From Coriaria nepalensis (lineage: Eukaryota; Streptophyta; Magnoliopsida; Cucurbitales; Coriariaceae): a DNA stretch of 64,000 nucleotides. Position numbers and translations under genes: made by a program. The first letter of the stretch is position 1; each line of letters opens with the position of its first letter. Location: the NCBI GenBank assembly GCA_027186245.1, contig CP114492.1, forward strand, positions 9,390,501 to 9,454,500. The letters run 5' to 3'. Shown here one piece after another: positions 31,073 through 41,709 of this stretch. Under the pieces are notes generated by a model. It did no database searches and had not been told where the DNA came from. It saw only the letters and a program-made list of their open reading frames with translations.

Positions 31073-33196
31073 TTTCTTCAGTCTTACTACTCTCTCCAAC
31101 GGTTGAAAGACAGTTAAAAGAGCAAGGAAAAGAGAATAGAAAAGAGAAAAGAGGCTTGGAAGTTGGAGAACTAGGCCTGGGAAATGTGGGTGTGAATGTT
31201 TTGAGGCGGGGATAAGGGAGAGTAGATGGGTGTATTTATGAACAAGTGAGGAGAGAGAGGGAGAGAGTGGGGGCATGTGGAATGAAGTATCAGAAGACAT
31301 ATCACGGGGGCATTGGGTTATGCGTTAGTTGTTAAAGGGCATGGTGGCCAAGTTTATAGGGCCTTATAGGCCCCTCCCTGCCACAAATCTGGAAATTTTT
31401 CACTTACCATATTTCATTTATATATATTTATATCGGATCTGTCATATACACAGGAGATGTAAGTGGTTTAGGGGTCCTTAAGTATACATGTCTGTCATAT
31501 ATATTTAATTATTAAAAATATTCTTAAATTATTATTATTATTATTATTATTTATATATTTATAGAAATATGAAAAAATAATTATAAAAAGATGAAACTTA
31601 AATCTTTATTTTATAATAAGGTTATGATTCGCTGTGACTTCACGGACCAAAATATAACGTACAATACCGTACACCTCATTTCATATTATTCCATTTTTGC
31701 CCTTCTCATAATTATACCTAATTATATATGCATATTTATATTTTAATACCATCTTTAATAATAAAATATAAATTTTAAAAGAATAATATAATTTATTATA
31801 TTACATTATTAATTAATTTAAAAAATAATATACATATAATTTAAACACATATCTATTCTAAAAAATTACCTACTATTATTATGCAAGTAAGCAATAAGCA
31901 TGAGAAATATTGAAACATTATAAAAAAAAAGGCATAAAGCCATGTGAACGTTACAGTCGTTACTCTGCAGCTCTTTTGACATCTATCTAATTTTATCTTT
32001 ATATGCATGTCCACGCCACCTATCCTTACACCCACATAAAGACATCATGAAACGATAAAAACAACTAACAGCCTGTTCTATTTTCATATATATATATATA
32101 TATATATATATTATTTTATTTATTAAATGAATAACACAAGTATTCGGAGTTGCAGTTGACTTGTCGGTCCATCGTAAAATGCGAACGAGTGAGTCATTTT
32201 AATATATTTCGGAAATATTTACTCTTAATTAAGAATTTTAAAACTTGAAAATATAAGTCTATGAGTTTGAGAGTCTAAGATACGGTCAATGTGATTTCGC
32301 TTTGACTCCATCTCAAATCGAAATTTTGCATATCATACAGAAATGTGAAATTCTAATTACAGTGCATCTCATATTTTGGTCTGTGAATTTGTATAAATAA
32401 ATATATTTATATTATTTTTTTATTTATTATTTTCAGAGTGATTTATTGATTAGATTTTCTTATGTGCTTAAATTTGAGGATTATTTTTCATCATCGATTA
32501 CTATTTTTTCGAAATTATACTATAGTTTTGATACGATTAAGAGAAAGTTTAATTATAGAAAGTTATAAATATTTAGTAAATCATGCTGCTGATATTTCTT
32601 AAAAGTTGATGAAAGTCTTATATTCTCCACCCAAATAGTTAATTCCTTGATTGTTTGTCAGATTCAATAAAAAAAGTATGATACATGATATATTATAAAT
32701 GGTCATCATCTTCGTTATTTCATGAAAGAATTCGCTCTTATTACCGAACTGTGATATTATAAGACACCGACCTTTTTACCAGTCGAAGTTAAGAAAAATA
32801 CTAAATTATTGAATTACTAGTTCAAATAAATTGATAATATTATATATGGTTATCTTATACAAATTTTTAAAAATATGGAGTATAATTAAAAAATAGAGTA
32901 TAATTAAAAAATGGCATGATCAAGATGCTGATAAAATTATAAAAATTGATGATCTGTATTTAAAATTAGGACTTCTTTATTTTTTGGTGGTTGCCTTCTT
33001 AAGTATAAAGATTGATGATCTCATTAATCAAGAGCTTCACTTTAACATAGGCTATCATTCTTGCCTACATACCCTCTCATCTCATCTATATATACTTGTT
33101 CCACTTGGTTTCACAAGTAAATACAAGTCTTCTTTCACATTTGTTAATCCCATCTACTGCTTTTTGATATCTTCTTTCTGTAACAAGATTATAAAC
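31073..33196. other. AT-rich spacer at the start of the tandem SAUR cluster
   Basis: The left 250 bp hold the SAUR50-type promoter and leader, CT-rich on the coding strand. From 31400 to 33000 the DNA is AT-rich, with ATT microsatellites (31527-31555) and (TA)n (32086-32110), and no gene is seen. From about 33050 the sequence becomes similar to promoters at 33800 and 37260: ATCATTCTTGCCTACATACC, then a TATA box. Confidence 0.55.
33087..33094 (+). promoter_or_regulatory. TATA box of the truncated SAUR
   Basis: TATATATA lies 110 bp before the ATG at 33197, in a segment shared with two other SAUR promoters (boxes at 33843 and 37302). Confidence 0.6.
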
Positions 33197-33421
33197 ATGG
33201 TTTTTCGTTTGCAAACTATAATTCATGCTGAGAAGCTTCTTCAAAGGAGTGCAAACCAAGGCTCTTCAGCCGTTCCGAAGGGCTATTGTGCAGTTTATGT
33301 AGGTGAGAGTCAAAAGAAGCGGTTCGTAATCCCGACAAACTATTTGAAGATCACATGGTCTTGTTTTCAACTTTTATTGAAGAATTTGGAAGTGATTGAG
33401 ACTATAGAATTGAGGGATTAA
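33197..33421 (+). pseudogene. Truncated SAUR, 3' half lost
   Basis: It starts MVFRLQTIIHAEKLLQRSAN and keeps [20 protein letters not shown], but after YLK the reading becomes ITWSCFQLLLKNLEVIETIE and then stops. The second half of the SAUR core ([18 protein letters not shown]) is missing. The DNA after GAATTTGG (33382-33389) matches the upstream spacer of another SAUR unit near 36617, so a deletion appears to have joined the gene to downstream repeat-unit DNA. The promoter and TATA box are intact, so a transcript may still be made. Confidence 0.85.
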
Positions 33422-33983
33422 TGCATATTGCTAATATCCAACAAGTGAACCCAATCTAATTAATGGGATTATTTTTTATGGGCGAGGTCCGGATTAATGC
33501 ATATTGCCTTGCCGTCACCTCACACCTTGAGACAAGTTCATACCAACCCAGGTTTCTGTTTGATCTTTGAGAAAAGGATGAAATAAAATTTATGAATGTC
33601 TCAGACATGTCCTGGGCAGAAAATTTCCGTAGTTTTATACACACGAGTCGTTTTCCCAGGTTAAGATGCTGGACACTATGTTTTGCTGAAGATGGCTCAC
33701 CATATTAATTGCTTGATATCACTCGGAAGACAAAAGCATGTGATAGCTCATGAGGCAATGCCTCTGACCAGACCCCAGGTGCTTCTCACCACTCATTTTA
33801 ACACAACATATCATTCTTATCTGCATACCCTTCACCATTCTCTATATATAGATATACTCATTCGATTTGGTTTCTCAAGCAAAATTAAAGTATTTTTTTA
33901 CATTCTCAAACATAGCCACAGCAAAATTTTGCCTGTTCTATTGTGCTTTTTTGATATCTTCTTTCTGCGAAAATATTTTAAAC
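33390..33983 (+). repeat. SAUR repeat-unit upstream region, copy 1
   Basis: This segment is similar, with indels, to 36625-37437. Shared landmarks in order are GAAGTGATTGAGACTA, CAACAAGTG, CACCTTGAGACAAG, TTTGATCT.CGAGAAAAG, AGACATGT, GGTTAAGATGC, AATTGCTTGA, GGAAGACAAA and ATCATTCTTATCT. Both copies lead into a SAUR gene on the plus strand, so the unit duplicated together with its gene. Confidence 0.8.
33843..33850 (+). promoter_or_regulatory. TATA box of the SAUR at 33984
   Basis: TATATATA lies 141 bp before the start codon, at the position matching the boxes of the sister genes. Confidence 0.6.
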
Positions 33984-34268
33984 ATGGGTTTTCGGTTGCT
34001 GAGTATTATCCATGCTAAGAAGGTTCTTCAAAGGACAGCGAACCAAGGCTCTTCAGCCGTTCCTAAGGGATATTGTGCAGTTTATGTAGGGGAGAATACT
34101 AAAAAGCGGTTTTTGATCCCTGTAAGTTACTTGAATCAGCCATGTTTCCTAGACTTGCTTAGTCAAGCTGAAGAAGAATTCGGTTATGATCATCCTATGG
34201 GAGGTCTAACAATTCCCTGCCGAGATGATCTCTTCGTCGATATTATTTCTCACTTGAGTCATTTGTAG
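33984..34268 (+). CDS. SAUR family protein
   Basis: Intact intronless SAUR of 94 residues, a typical length. It starts [20 protein letters not shown], where MGFR/MGIR is the standard start of the tandem SAUR class; the longer frame from 33867 is leader. The core is complete: [51 protein letters not shown]. It ends ISHLSHL. The likely role is inhibition of PP2C.D phosphatases at the plasma membrane. The closest relative in the window is the gene at 37438, with which it shares promoter DNA. Confidence 0.94.
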   Translation: MGFRLLSIIHAKKVLQRTANQGSSAVPKGYCAVYVGENTKKRFLIPVSYLNQPCFLDLLSQAEEEFGYDHPMGGLTIPCRDDLFVDIISHLSHL

Positions 34269-34609
34269 ATCCGCATTACTAATTTCATTTACAGTTTTGT
34301 TCAATTTTTTTTTTCTTCCCATTGGGAATTTAAAACTTTCTCCCCTCTAGTGGAAGTTATAGATGTACTGAGGTTCAATTGGAACACATATTTTTCACTA
34401 TCTACAAAATTCTTGGACATATATCATGTATTTAGCTTACTGCACTTCTCAAGCCAATCTGTCATATCATGGCTAAGTTGAAACACTGACATTTTACCTT
34501 TATTTTTTTCCAAGTAGTATTATTGCATCATCAGAGAACAAGGGTCTTGCAGAACTATCATACTTAATTGAAATGTGTGATGACTAACATTATAGATGTT
34601 GGATTGTAC

Positions 34610-34945
34610 TTTAGGACATCATGAAACTTCACATGACTTTGTCTGCTAACAAATGATCACAAATGACAGATCTGATATTTGATTAAATGTATCCGGAGGC
34701 CCTGGCTGACGGGAGCCCGGTAAAAGTTGTTGATGATCTACGTTAGGTGGATCAACATAGCAAATTAGCCGAAAAAATGCTAGAGTTTGATTAGTTAGAA
34801 CTTGTAAGGCTCATAAATTCACCTCTGAAGCCTCTTTGAACTTGTATTTCAGCCTCGCAATGGCAGGGTATGATTGCCTAGCCCCACATAAGGCAAACCC
34901 ATGTGAACTCTGAGCAATTTCTTCACCTAATATACTATGTTATAT
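34610..34945 (+). repeat. Orphan SAUR promoter block
   Basis: Two parts match DNA upstream of the SAUR at 41084. Part 1, around 34640-34680 (CTAACAAATGATCACAAA), matches 39612-39650. Part 2, 34785-34945, matches 40785-40945 and includes TAGCCCCACATAAGGCAAAC CCATGTGA and the motif CTTCACCT.ATAT. In the 41-kb copy the SAUR ATG lies about 140 bp beyond the block; here no SAUR coding sequence follows. It is most simply the promoter of a lost SAUR. Confidence 0.7.
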
Positions 34946-36093
34946 ATTTTCATTCTTATCTTTCTAGATATTGGTATACACTCTTTACCTTTTTATACTA
35001 AGGTACTAAATTCTGTTTTAAACCATACCACTTTTGTCAAAACAAAGATCAAATCTTTATTTGGATTGACCAAAGAACTCGATAAAAGTATCAATCGAAT
35101 GAGCCTGAAAATATAGAAAGCAGAAACATGAATTTTTCATTCTGTCCTTCAGATACATGAGAATGTGCCACTAATTGAGAGGCTTTATATGATATATTAC
35201 AAAATTCAGCACTACATGAAATTCAAATGATAACATATCCGGTATCTGTTAGAAATCGAACAGTTTTGTTAGTGACTTCGTGAACTAGCAAAGAAGTTGC
35301 TGGTTGACTTTTGTGTTTTCAGTAGTTTTTGGTTGAATTTGCATTGGCTAGTTATCCAAGATGAATTGAAAGTTTCTGGAACTGATTGGGAAACAATCGG
35401 TTAAGAAAGGAAGAAGTTATGTTCAGAAGAAGTTGACAGTTTCTAAGCACCTACTCTGTTATTTCATGATCAAAGCAACGGTCAAATTCAAATTCTAGTT
35501 GATATTTTAGAGTTCATTCAAGTTCAGAGTGATGTTTAAGAAGTCTATAAGGCTGCCTCAAATTCCAGAGCCAAGATCATCGTTTTTTAACATGTCTGCA
35601 TTTTGACAGATAAGCAGATCTACTTTTTCTGCATTTGGGTGTTAACAGCTGTTTGAGCACTCATGTTGGTTTAGTCTTACATTAGCCATCGTATCGGTTA
35701 ATTAATCATCGCTTTAAGTTGTAATTTTAAGTATCAAAGCATAATCATTTCATTTTTCAATATAAACACTAGTCAAATGGTTGACAGATTTATGCAAGCA
35801 ATTAACACAGTAGAAACTGTGTTCAACTTGCTCTAATTCTTAAACTTTTACAATATCAAATTCCAAATCTACCTCAACTTTCACTCTAAAGATCATTCAT
35901 TACTAGTTTCAGATAAGTGAAAACCAAAGTTGCTTCCTTGGTCAGTGCTGGTCACTGGAGAATCTCATCGGAAGGAACAGTCTTGAGCGATTGCATTCAG
36001 ACTCTGTCCTTTATTATGAAGCTACCGAGATTCCTGTTTGTAGCTTCAACAAGGGAAAGATATCATGTATGTTCTCCCGTTTTTATACACTAA
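34946..36093. other. Spacer containing the probable LTR
   Basis: DNA on either side of the LTR (34946-35246 and 35858-36093) is AT-rich with no reading frame resembling a SAUR. The last 30 bp are the 3' flank of the minus-strand SAUR. Confidence 0.5.
35247..35852. mobile_element. Probable solo LTR, 606 bp (Copia-like)
   Basis: The segment begins TGTTAGAAATCGAAC and ends CTTTTACA (TG...CA). It is flanked by GTATC (35242-35246) and ATATC (35853-35857), a 5-bp target-site duplication with one mismatch. No internal retrotransposon coding region is seen. Assignment rests on end structure and near-duplication only, and no second copy is in the window. Confidence 0.5.
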
Positions 36094-36339
36094 TTAAGCG
36101 AGAAGAGAGATCCTGAAGATCTCTTCTCTGCAGGGAATGGTGAGACCCCCCATTGGATGATCGAATCCGGATTTTTCCTCTGCCTTGCCAAGCAATTCCA
36201 GCAATGCAGGCTCATTCAAGTATGATATGGGAACCACAAATTGTTTCTTTTCATCCTCTCTAACATATACCGCAAAGTAACCTTTGGGAACATGTACCAG
36301 TTTCATGGAAGATTCTTTACCACTCAAAAAGGACTTCAT
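36094..36339 (-). pseudogene. SAUR with damaged N-terminus and shortened end
   Basis: The SAUR core is readable on the minus strand: [51 protein letters not shown]. Upstream of the MKSFLSG start, the expected family start is present as ATG GGA ATA but is followed at once by TAA, then a KKTLMKS stretch in frame. The N-terminal helix of the family (MGIRLPSIIQAKQIL) is therefore missing. The C-terminus ends [10 protein letters not shown], differing from the usual FxDLxSxL. Translation from the ATG at 36339 would give 81 residues. I favour a pseudogene, but a short functional protein is possible. Confidence 0.65.
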
Positions 36340-36616
36340 TAGAGTCTTCTTGATTTATATTCCCATGCCTTTCTTTCTATCAAAATGCGTTTTTTTTTTT
36401 TGGCTTCTAAGAGGTTGAAGATTCACGAACAACGTCTTGGATCTGCTTCTAAAGAATTGGAAGAGTTTTTAGGTGACTGATGAACAATGTACTGTGTGTA
36501 CATATATAGATATTGATAAGTGGTGAGAAAGAAGGAATGAGTGGTGTTGAGGACCTCGACACAATTGGAAGGAAGACAAACATTTGAATCTCACATTGTT
36601 TGTTCCAAAAGTTTGT

Positions 36617-37437
36617 GAATTCGGAAGTGATTGAGACTAGATTTATGAGATTGATTCATATTGCCAACCCTTTCCAAGCTAACACCCAACAAGTGCACCC
36701 CAGCAAGTCTTTTAGTGACAGAAGAAGTTAAGAAGCTATCTTTCTTCTATTTTCCTTCGCCATGTGATCTTGCTTTTTTGTTGCTAGCAAATGGTCCCGA
36801 ATTTGGACGGGGTAACCGAAATTTGGATGGCTCACATATTTTAGAGGATGAAAAATGAATTCTGTGGGGCTAATCCACAGATTCCATTTCATTGACCTGT
36901 ACTGCACATTGATTTCAAATTCCATTGTTTGCTGCTATTGTTTGTGATTTCGGACTTGCTGTCGCTTTATACCTTGAGACAAGCTCATGTCAGTCCAGCT
37001 TTCTTTTGTTTTCCTGTTTGATCTCCGAGAAAAGAATGAAAGAAAATTAATGGATCATGTCTTAGACATGTTCTTTGGTACAAGTAGCTAGAAATTTTCT
37101 CCTACAAATTTATATACTTACAAGTCGCTTTCACCGGTTAAGATGCCGCGAACTATGCTCGGCAAAATATAGTTCATTATACATTAATTGCTTGACACTA
37201 TTTGGAAGACAAACCATGTGATGATATATCTCATGAGTCAAGTGCTTCACACCGCTCATTCTAACACAACATATCATTCTTATCTCCACATACCTGCAAT
37301 CTATATATACACATTCAATTTGGTTTCCCAAGCAACACAAGTTTTTACATTCCCAAAGCTCAATAGCAGCAACAGAAAATTTTGCTTACTCTGTTGCACC
37401 TTTTTGATATCTTCTTCTTTGTAAGCAAAATATAAAA
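36617..37437 (+). repeat. SAUR repeat-unit upstream region, copy 2
   Basis: Counterpart of 33390-33983, starting GAATTCGGAAGTGATTGAGA. It includes extra DNA at about 36715-36955 that is absent from copy 1. It ends at the start codon of the SAUR at 37438. Confidence 0.8.
37302..37309 (+). promoter_or_regulatory. TATA box of the SAUR at 37438
   Basis: TATATATA lies 136 bp before the ATG, matching the spacing in the sister gene (141 bp). Confidence 0.6.
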
Positions 37438-37722
37438 ATGGGTTTTCGTTTTCCGAGTATTATCCATGCCAAGAAGATTCTTCAAAGGACTACAACCCAA
37501 GGCTGTTCAGCTGTTCCGAAGGGCCATTGTGCAGTTTATGTAGGCGAGAGTCAAAAGAAGCGATTCGTAATCCCGATAAAATACTTGAATCAACCTTGCT
37601 TCCAAGACTTGCTAAGTCGGGCTGAAGAAGAATTTGGTTATGATCATCCTATGGGCGGTCTAACAATTCCCTGCAGAGACGAGCATTTCATGGATCTCAT
37701 ATCTCGCTTGAGTCAACTATAG
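37438..37722 (+). CDS. SAUR family protein
   Basis: Intact 94-residue SAUR starting MGFRFPSIIHAKKILQRTTT. The core is complete: [51 protein letters not shown]. It ends ISRLSQL. It is very close to the gene at 33984 and to the surviving half of the truncated copy at 33197, so these three form a recent tandem set. No intron or frame damage. Confidence 0.95.
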   Translation: MGFRFPSIIHAKKILQRTTTQGCSAVPKGHCAVYVGESQKKRFVIPIKYLNQPCFQDLLSRAEEEFGYDHPMGGLTIPCRDEHFMDLISRLSQL

Positions 37723-38458
37723 CAGTAGTCAGTGAATTGGCAAATGACAGTTTCATGTAAAATTTTGTCTTAACTTTTTTTTCTTCCCATTGGGAGTAAA
37801 AGGGAACCTCCCTTCATGAGGAAGTTATAGATGTAAATACCATTTCAGTGAAACTGAAGATTCACACATATTCTTATGACTACTTAATAAAAACTAATCA
37901 CTAATCAGCCATATCAGGGTAACTTTTGTCTCCATTATTACGGTCGCTTACAGTTCGATTCGAATCTCTATCGAGAGGAACAATTCTATAGTGGTGAAGA
38001 ATATATGGATGCAGATACTTTAAAAGGTACAAGTCATTGTTTTTATTTTGGTAGGAGTAATCGAAAAAACAGAGCTTTTATGTAATTTTTTTCTTTTATC
38101 AAAAACCTTGTCTGATTAAAATGAAATCCTTGTAGATGATCAATCAAGTCAATAGAAGTACCAATTATCAAATCAATATAAAACTTAGAGATCTTTATTA
38201 AGGCCTCATAATGTTGACTATGGTAGTAGATTATGCTATTTCAGTTATGATCGATCTGTACTGTGGCAAATTGCAGCAAGGCACTGGATGAATGGAAGAG
38301 CAAAGAAGAAGAAGGTCAAGATTTAAATTATGGACTTTCATTTTCATAAGGCTGACAAATACAAATCAATACGTCTCACTTCCCAGTACAAAACTGGAAA
38401 GCAGGTCAATTATGTTAAGTATCATTTGCTCTAATACTGTTCGCTAATTTCCTAGTTG
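37723..38458. other. Spacer between two SAUR loci
   Basis: The first 80 bp resemble the 3' flank of the SAUR at 33984 (TTTTTTTTCTTCCCATTGGGA...), again showing unit duplication. The rest has no recognisable gene. Confidence 0.55.
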
Positions 38459-38735
38459 TTACTCGATAAAACTACTAACGGAATCTTCTTCTCCACAGGG
38501 AAAAGTAAGACCGCCCATCGGATGATCAAACCCGAACTCTTTTTTCAGCCTGACTTAGCAAGTTTTTGAATGATGGATGCGATGCCTCCAAGTACTTTAT
38601 CGGAACCACACATCGCTTATTTTCGGCTTCTCCCACGTACACAGCAATATGGCCTTTTGGCACATCAGCATTTCTCGGAAGAATTCGCCTTAAATTATTC
38701 ATAGCATTCGCTATCTTTTCCATACGGATACCCAC
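38459..38735 (-). pseudogene. SAUR with frameshift and altered start
   Basis: The minus strand reads MEKIANAMNNLRRILPRN, then VPKGHIAVYVGEAENKRCVV and [14 protein letters not shown] run of six A in GCTGAAAAAAGAG then shifts the frame, ending at RVRV and a stop. In the shifted frame, sequence for [14 protein letters not shown] continues to a TAA at 38459-38461. The family start (MGIR) reads GTG GGT ATC CGT at 38735, so translation would have to use the ATG at 38723. One extra A in a homopolymer could also be a sequencing error. Confidence 0.75.
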
Positions 38736-38969
38736 TACAACTTTGAGCAAGAATCCAAATCTTGAGGGTGTTTGGGATGGAAAGAGAAATGAAAATGCAA
38801 AAACCTGAAAACGTAAAAGATAATGAATTGGATTGTGTGGTTTGTGTTTGAAGTTCATGAAGCCTTAGCAAATGAAGCATGAAGGGTGGTTGAGGGTTGA
38901 CTTTTTGATTGCCTATTGAATTGGCGTTGACTCTCATACCAGTAGTTAGAGAAAGTCTTTTGGAGTTTG

Positions 38970-39493
38970 TGGAAATTAGAATCAGGACAATTGATCAAGA
39001 ATTGAAGAAGTTAGAAGCCAAAGAAGGTGGTTGTGCAGATTAGCAAAATGTCTAATATGCAGACTGTGTTTCAGATCAAGAATGAGTTGAATTGTGTTAG
39101 TATCGATTCCAACAAGTTTGACATGAAGAATATGTTGTCTAAAAGTTGATTCACGAAGCATTGGAGGCGTGGAGCTCAAAATCACATGTTGGAGCTCTAT
39201 TTGTTTTAGTGGTTGAAGTTTTTCAGATTTTCTGGTTTTGTTGTTTGTCCTTTGCTACTGTTTGATGATCAGTGTTTTATTGATGTTAAGTGTTGTAAGT
39301 TGATAGAAGTTTAGATGTGATCTTGGGAATTCTAAGGGTTCATTTATTAGCTTGATGTTCATGTACTTGTATTGTTTTTCATGTTGTATTTAATCTCTAC
39401 ATTTCTTTATAAACTTAGTTTTTGCAAGTATCAAAAATCAGTGTTCTTGCATTTTACACTCTCAATCCATTCATTTGAGCTCCAATTCTAACA
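38970..39493. mobile_element. Probable solo LTR, 524 bp (Copia-like)
   Basis: The segment begins TGGAAATTAGAATCAGG and ends CCAATTCTAACA (TG...CA). It is flanked by identical 5-bp GTTTG at 38965-38969 and 39494-39498. A possible TATA (CTTTATAAAC) is near 39410. No coding remains are present. Another GTTTG at 38840-38844 followed by TGTT gives an alternative left end, so the left boundary is uncertain. The left side of the insertion is the promoter of the frameshifted minus-strand SAUR. Confidence 0.5.
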
Positions 39494-39498
39494 GTTTG

Positions 39499-41083
39499 GA
39501 AGTATTTTTAAAGAAAGAGAGCAAAAATGAGTTGTTTGTTGAATAAAAATAACATTGGAATATGCTTTCGGTGGGGCATACTTCATGAAAGTACCACATG
39601 GCTCTGTTTGCAAACAAATGATCACAAAATACCAGAATTGATAAATCTTGTTTGTGGTCATGAAAGACTGATCAGTACATTTGGGGCAGTTTGAATTTGT
39701 AGAGGAAGTACCTCTGCTCGAAATGTAACTTTAAAACAAAAAAAAAAAAAAAAAAAAGACCATACCTGGACCATTTGGGAATCATATAGATTTTGTAGAT
39801 CCAAGATATGGATCATCAATCGTACACAGTATTGCAGAAAAAGCCAGAAATCAACATATTACATGTTTGTTGATGTTCTGTGCGAAATACAAGTACGAAA
39901 AAATTCCTTAGTATACAAATTACAAATACTACAAAACAAGCATGTTATCATGATTTCAGATCATGTGGTTATGTTTGTAGATAAAGATTAAGTAGGGATA
40001 CGATGATTATTTGAAAAGCTGGGCCTTATTTTTCAAAGTAGTGATAATTGATCGAGTTGATGACATATAGTCAAACTCTTTTTCAAGGATGTGAAAAGCA
40101 CTGATTGACTAGAAATGACTAGAAACACCAGACATTCGAACTCGACCGAAAAATTTCCGGGTCATACAAAAGATTCCAGTATATGTACAAGGCATTCACA
40201 AGTTGGTCTCTTTTTGGCTCAGTTGGAAAGCATTAAAAGGTCCTATAGTCTCCTTGATATACACATGCACATATATAAGTATGTTGCTTGACTTGAAACC
40301 ACTTTAGATTGACAAGGCCAGTTTGTTGATAAGATTTAGTAAAAGCTGAAACTTTGAAAAATTATGTCTTAATCTACAAAAACTTGGTTTGGTTGTAAAA
40401 GCAGATACTGTTTTGCTTGGTTAATCTTCTCTTTAATCATTCTGCAGTTCATATTAAACAAGTCATTTAGCAACTGCAGTTTGACTTGTGAAAAATGTTA
40501 TGTTCAAAACAATGATAAACAAACCTTTCCTACTAAGTTATGATGAGAAGTATAAACTAGACAAGGACCTAGTTCGATTCTCTAAGCAAGTTGAGCCACT
40601 ACTACTCCAAAATGACCCCCCATTGTTGGTTGGTTAGTTAGCACAGAGAATTAAGTACTAATAATGCCATTCCAAGTTCAAAGTTTATGCTTATCAGATT
40701 CTCAGAATGACCAAAATCAATCTCAATATTTCTTCCCTTAATCAAGATAGAATTTGCTGACAAGAAAAAAAAAAAAAAATAGTAGTGCTTGATTGGTTAA
40801 AAGGCTCATATGCTCACATGTGCAGCCTCTTTAACATATTTCAGCATCAAAATGGTAGGGCATGATTGTCTAGCCCCACATAAGGCAAACCCATGTGAGC
40901 TTTTAGCAACTTCTTCACCTGATATGTTATGTTATACATATAGAAGTTTTGACCACTTATTATATAATACTAAGGCACTAAAAATTTTCCACTTCCAAGT
41001 AAAATTATAATAAGCATTAAACTTGTACTCAAAAAAGCTCTTCACTTTTTTGTTTATCAGATAGATCAAAAGAAAAAAAAAAA
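39499..41083 (+). other. Spacer with the SAUR-41 promoter
   Basis: This holds the 39580-39660 and 40785-40945 segments paralogous to the orphan block at 34610-34945, and an A20 run near 39738-39757. Between these, 39660-40780, no gene is seen. The last 140 bp are the core promoter and leader of the SAUR at 41084. Confidence 0.55.
40785..40945 (+). promoter_or_regulatory. Conserved SAUR upstream block
   Basis: Most conserved part: TAGCCCCACATAAGGCAAAC followed by CCATGTGA. It is repeated at 34785-34945. It lies about 140 bp before the SAUR ATG, so it probably contains regulatory sites. Some of it may be leader. Confidence 0.55.
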
Positions 41084-41374
41084 ATGGGTATGATGGGGAT
41101 AGCTCAAGCTACACAGAAACTACAGAGAACTCTTTCTGCGAAAATGGGGTCGAGTTCTATCAATGTTCCGAAAGGCCATCTTGCAGTGTATGTGGGAGAA
41201 ACATACAAGAAGAGATTTGTGATTCCAATAGTTTACTTGAATCATCCTCTGTTTCAAGACTTGTTAAACAGAGCAGAGGAAGAGTTCGGATTCGATCATC
41301 CTATGGGCGGTCTCACTATTCTTTGCAGTGAAGACTACTTCATCTGTTTAATCTCATCTCTTAATTTTCTATGA
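41084..41374 (+). CDS. SAUR family protein
   Basis: Intact 96-residue SAUR starting [20 protein letters not shown], a slightly different N-terminus from the 34- and 37-kb genes. The core is present: [51 protein letters not shown], where the usual IPC is ILC. It ends ISSLNFL. The start follows an A-rich leader (AAAAAAAAAATGG), a favourable plant context. Upstream block shared with 34.8 kb. Confidence 0.94.
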   Translation: MGMMGIAQATQKLQRTLSAKMGSSSINVPKGHLAVYVGETYKKRFVIPIVYLNHPLFQDLLNRAEEEFGFDHPMGGLTILCSEDYFICLISSLNFL

Positions 41375-41709
41375 ATCAAACTTGTGTGTAACAGAGATAA
41401 TTATCTCTCTGGCCCATTGACATTTTTTTTTTAATCTTCTTTTCATTTTCAAGCTTTTTACAAACAGCAGAAAATTGAAAAGAGGTTAAAGCTGTAGTGA
41501 TCTCTGCAAATCTTTTGTTGTTTGATTCTTGTAATAACCGTTTGGTTATGACATGACAGAGTTTTGTCCTGAATTTGTTGTCTGATTCTTGTAATCACCG
41601 TTTGAATTTATGGTTACGACCTTGGAACAATGGGAACTCAAGCACACGGCTCAAATTTTACCGTACGCTTGAAACGGAGATGAATTGCTTGCACTACACA
41701 TATAGTAAT

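Noticed and set aside
31073..31300. 76-residue N-terminal extension of the SAUR50-type protein
   Set aside because: The family start MAIRSK... is at 31072. The extension is leader sequence without family similarity.
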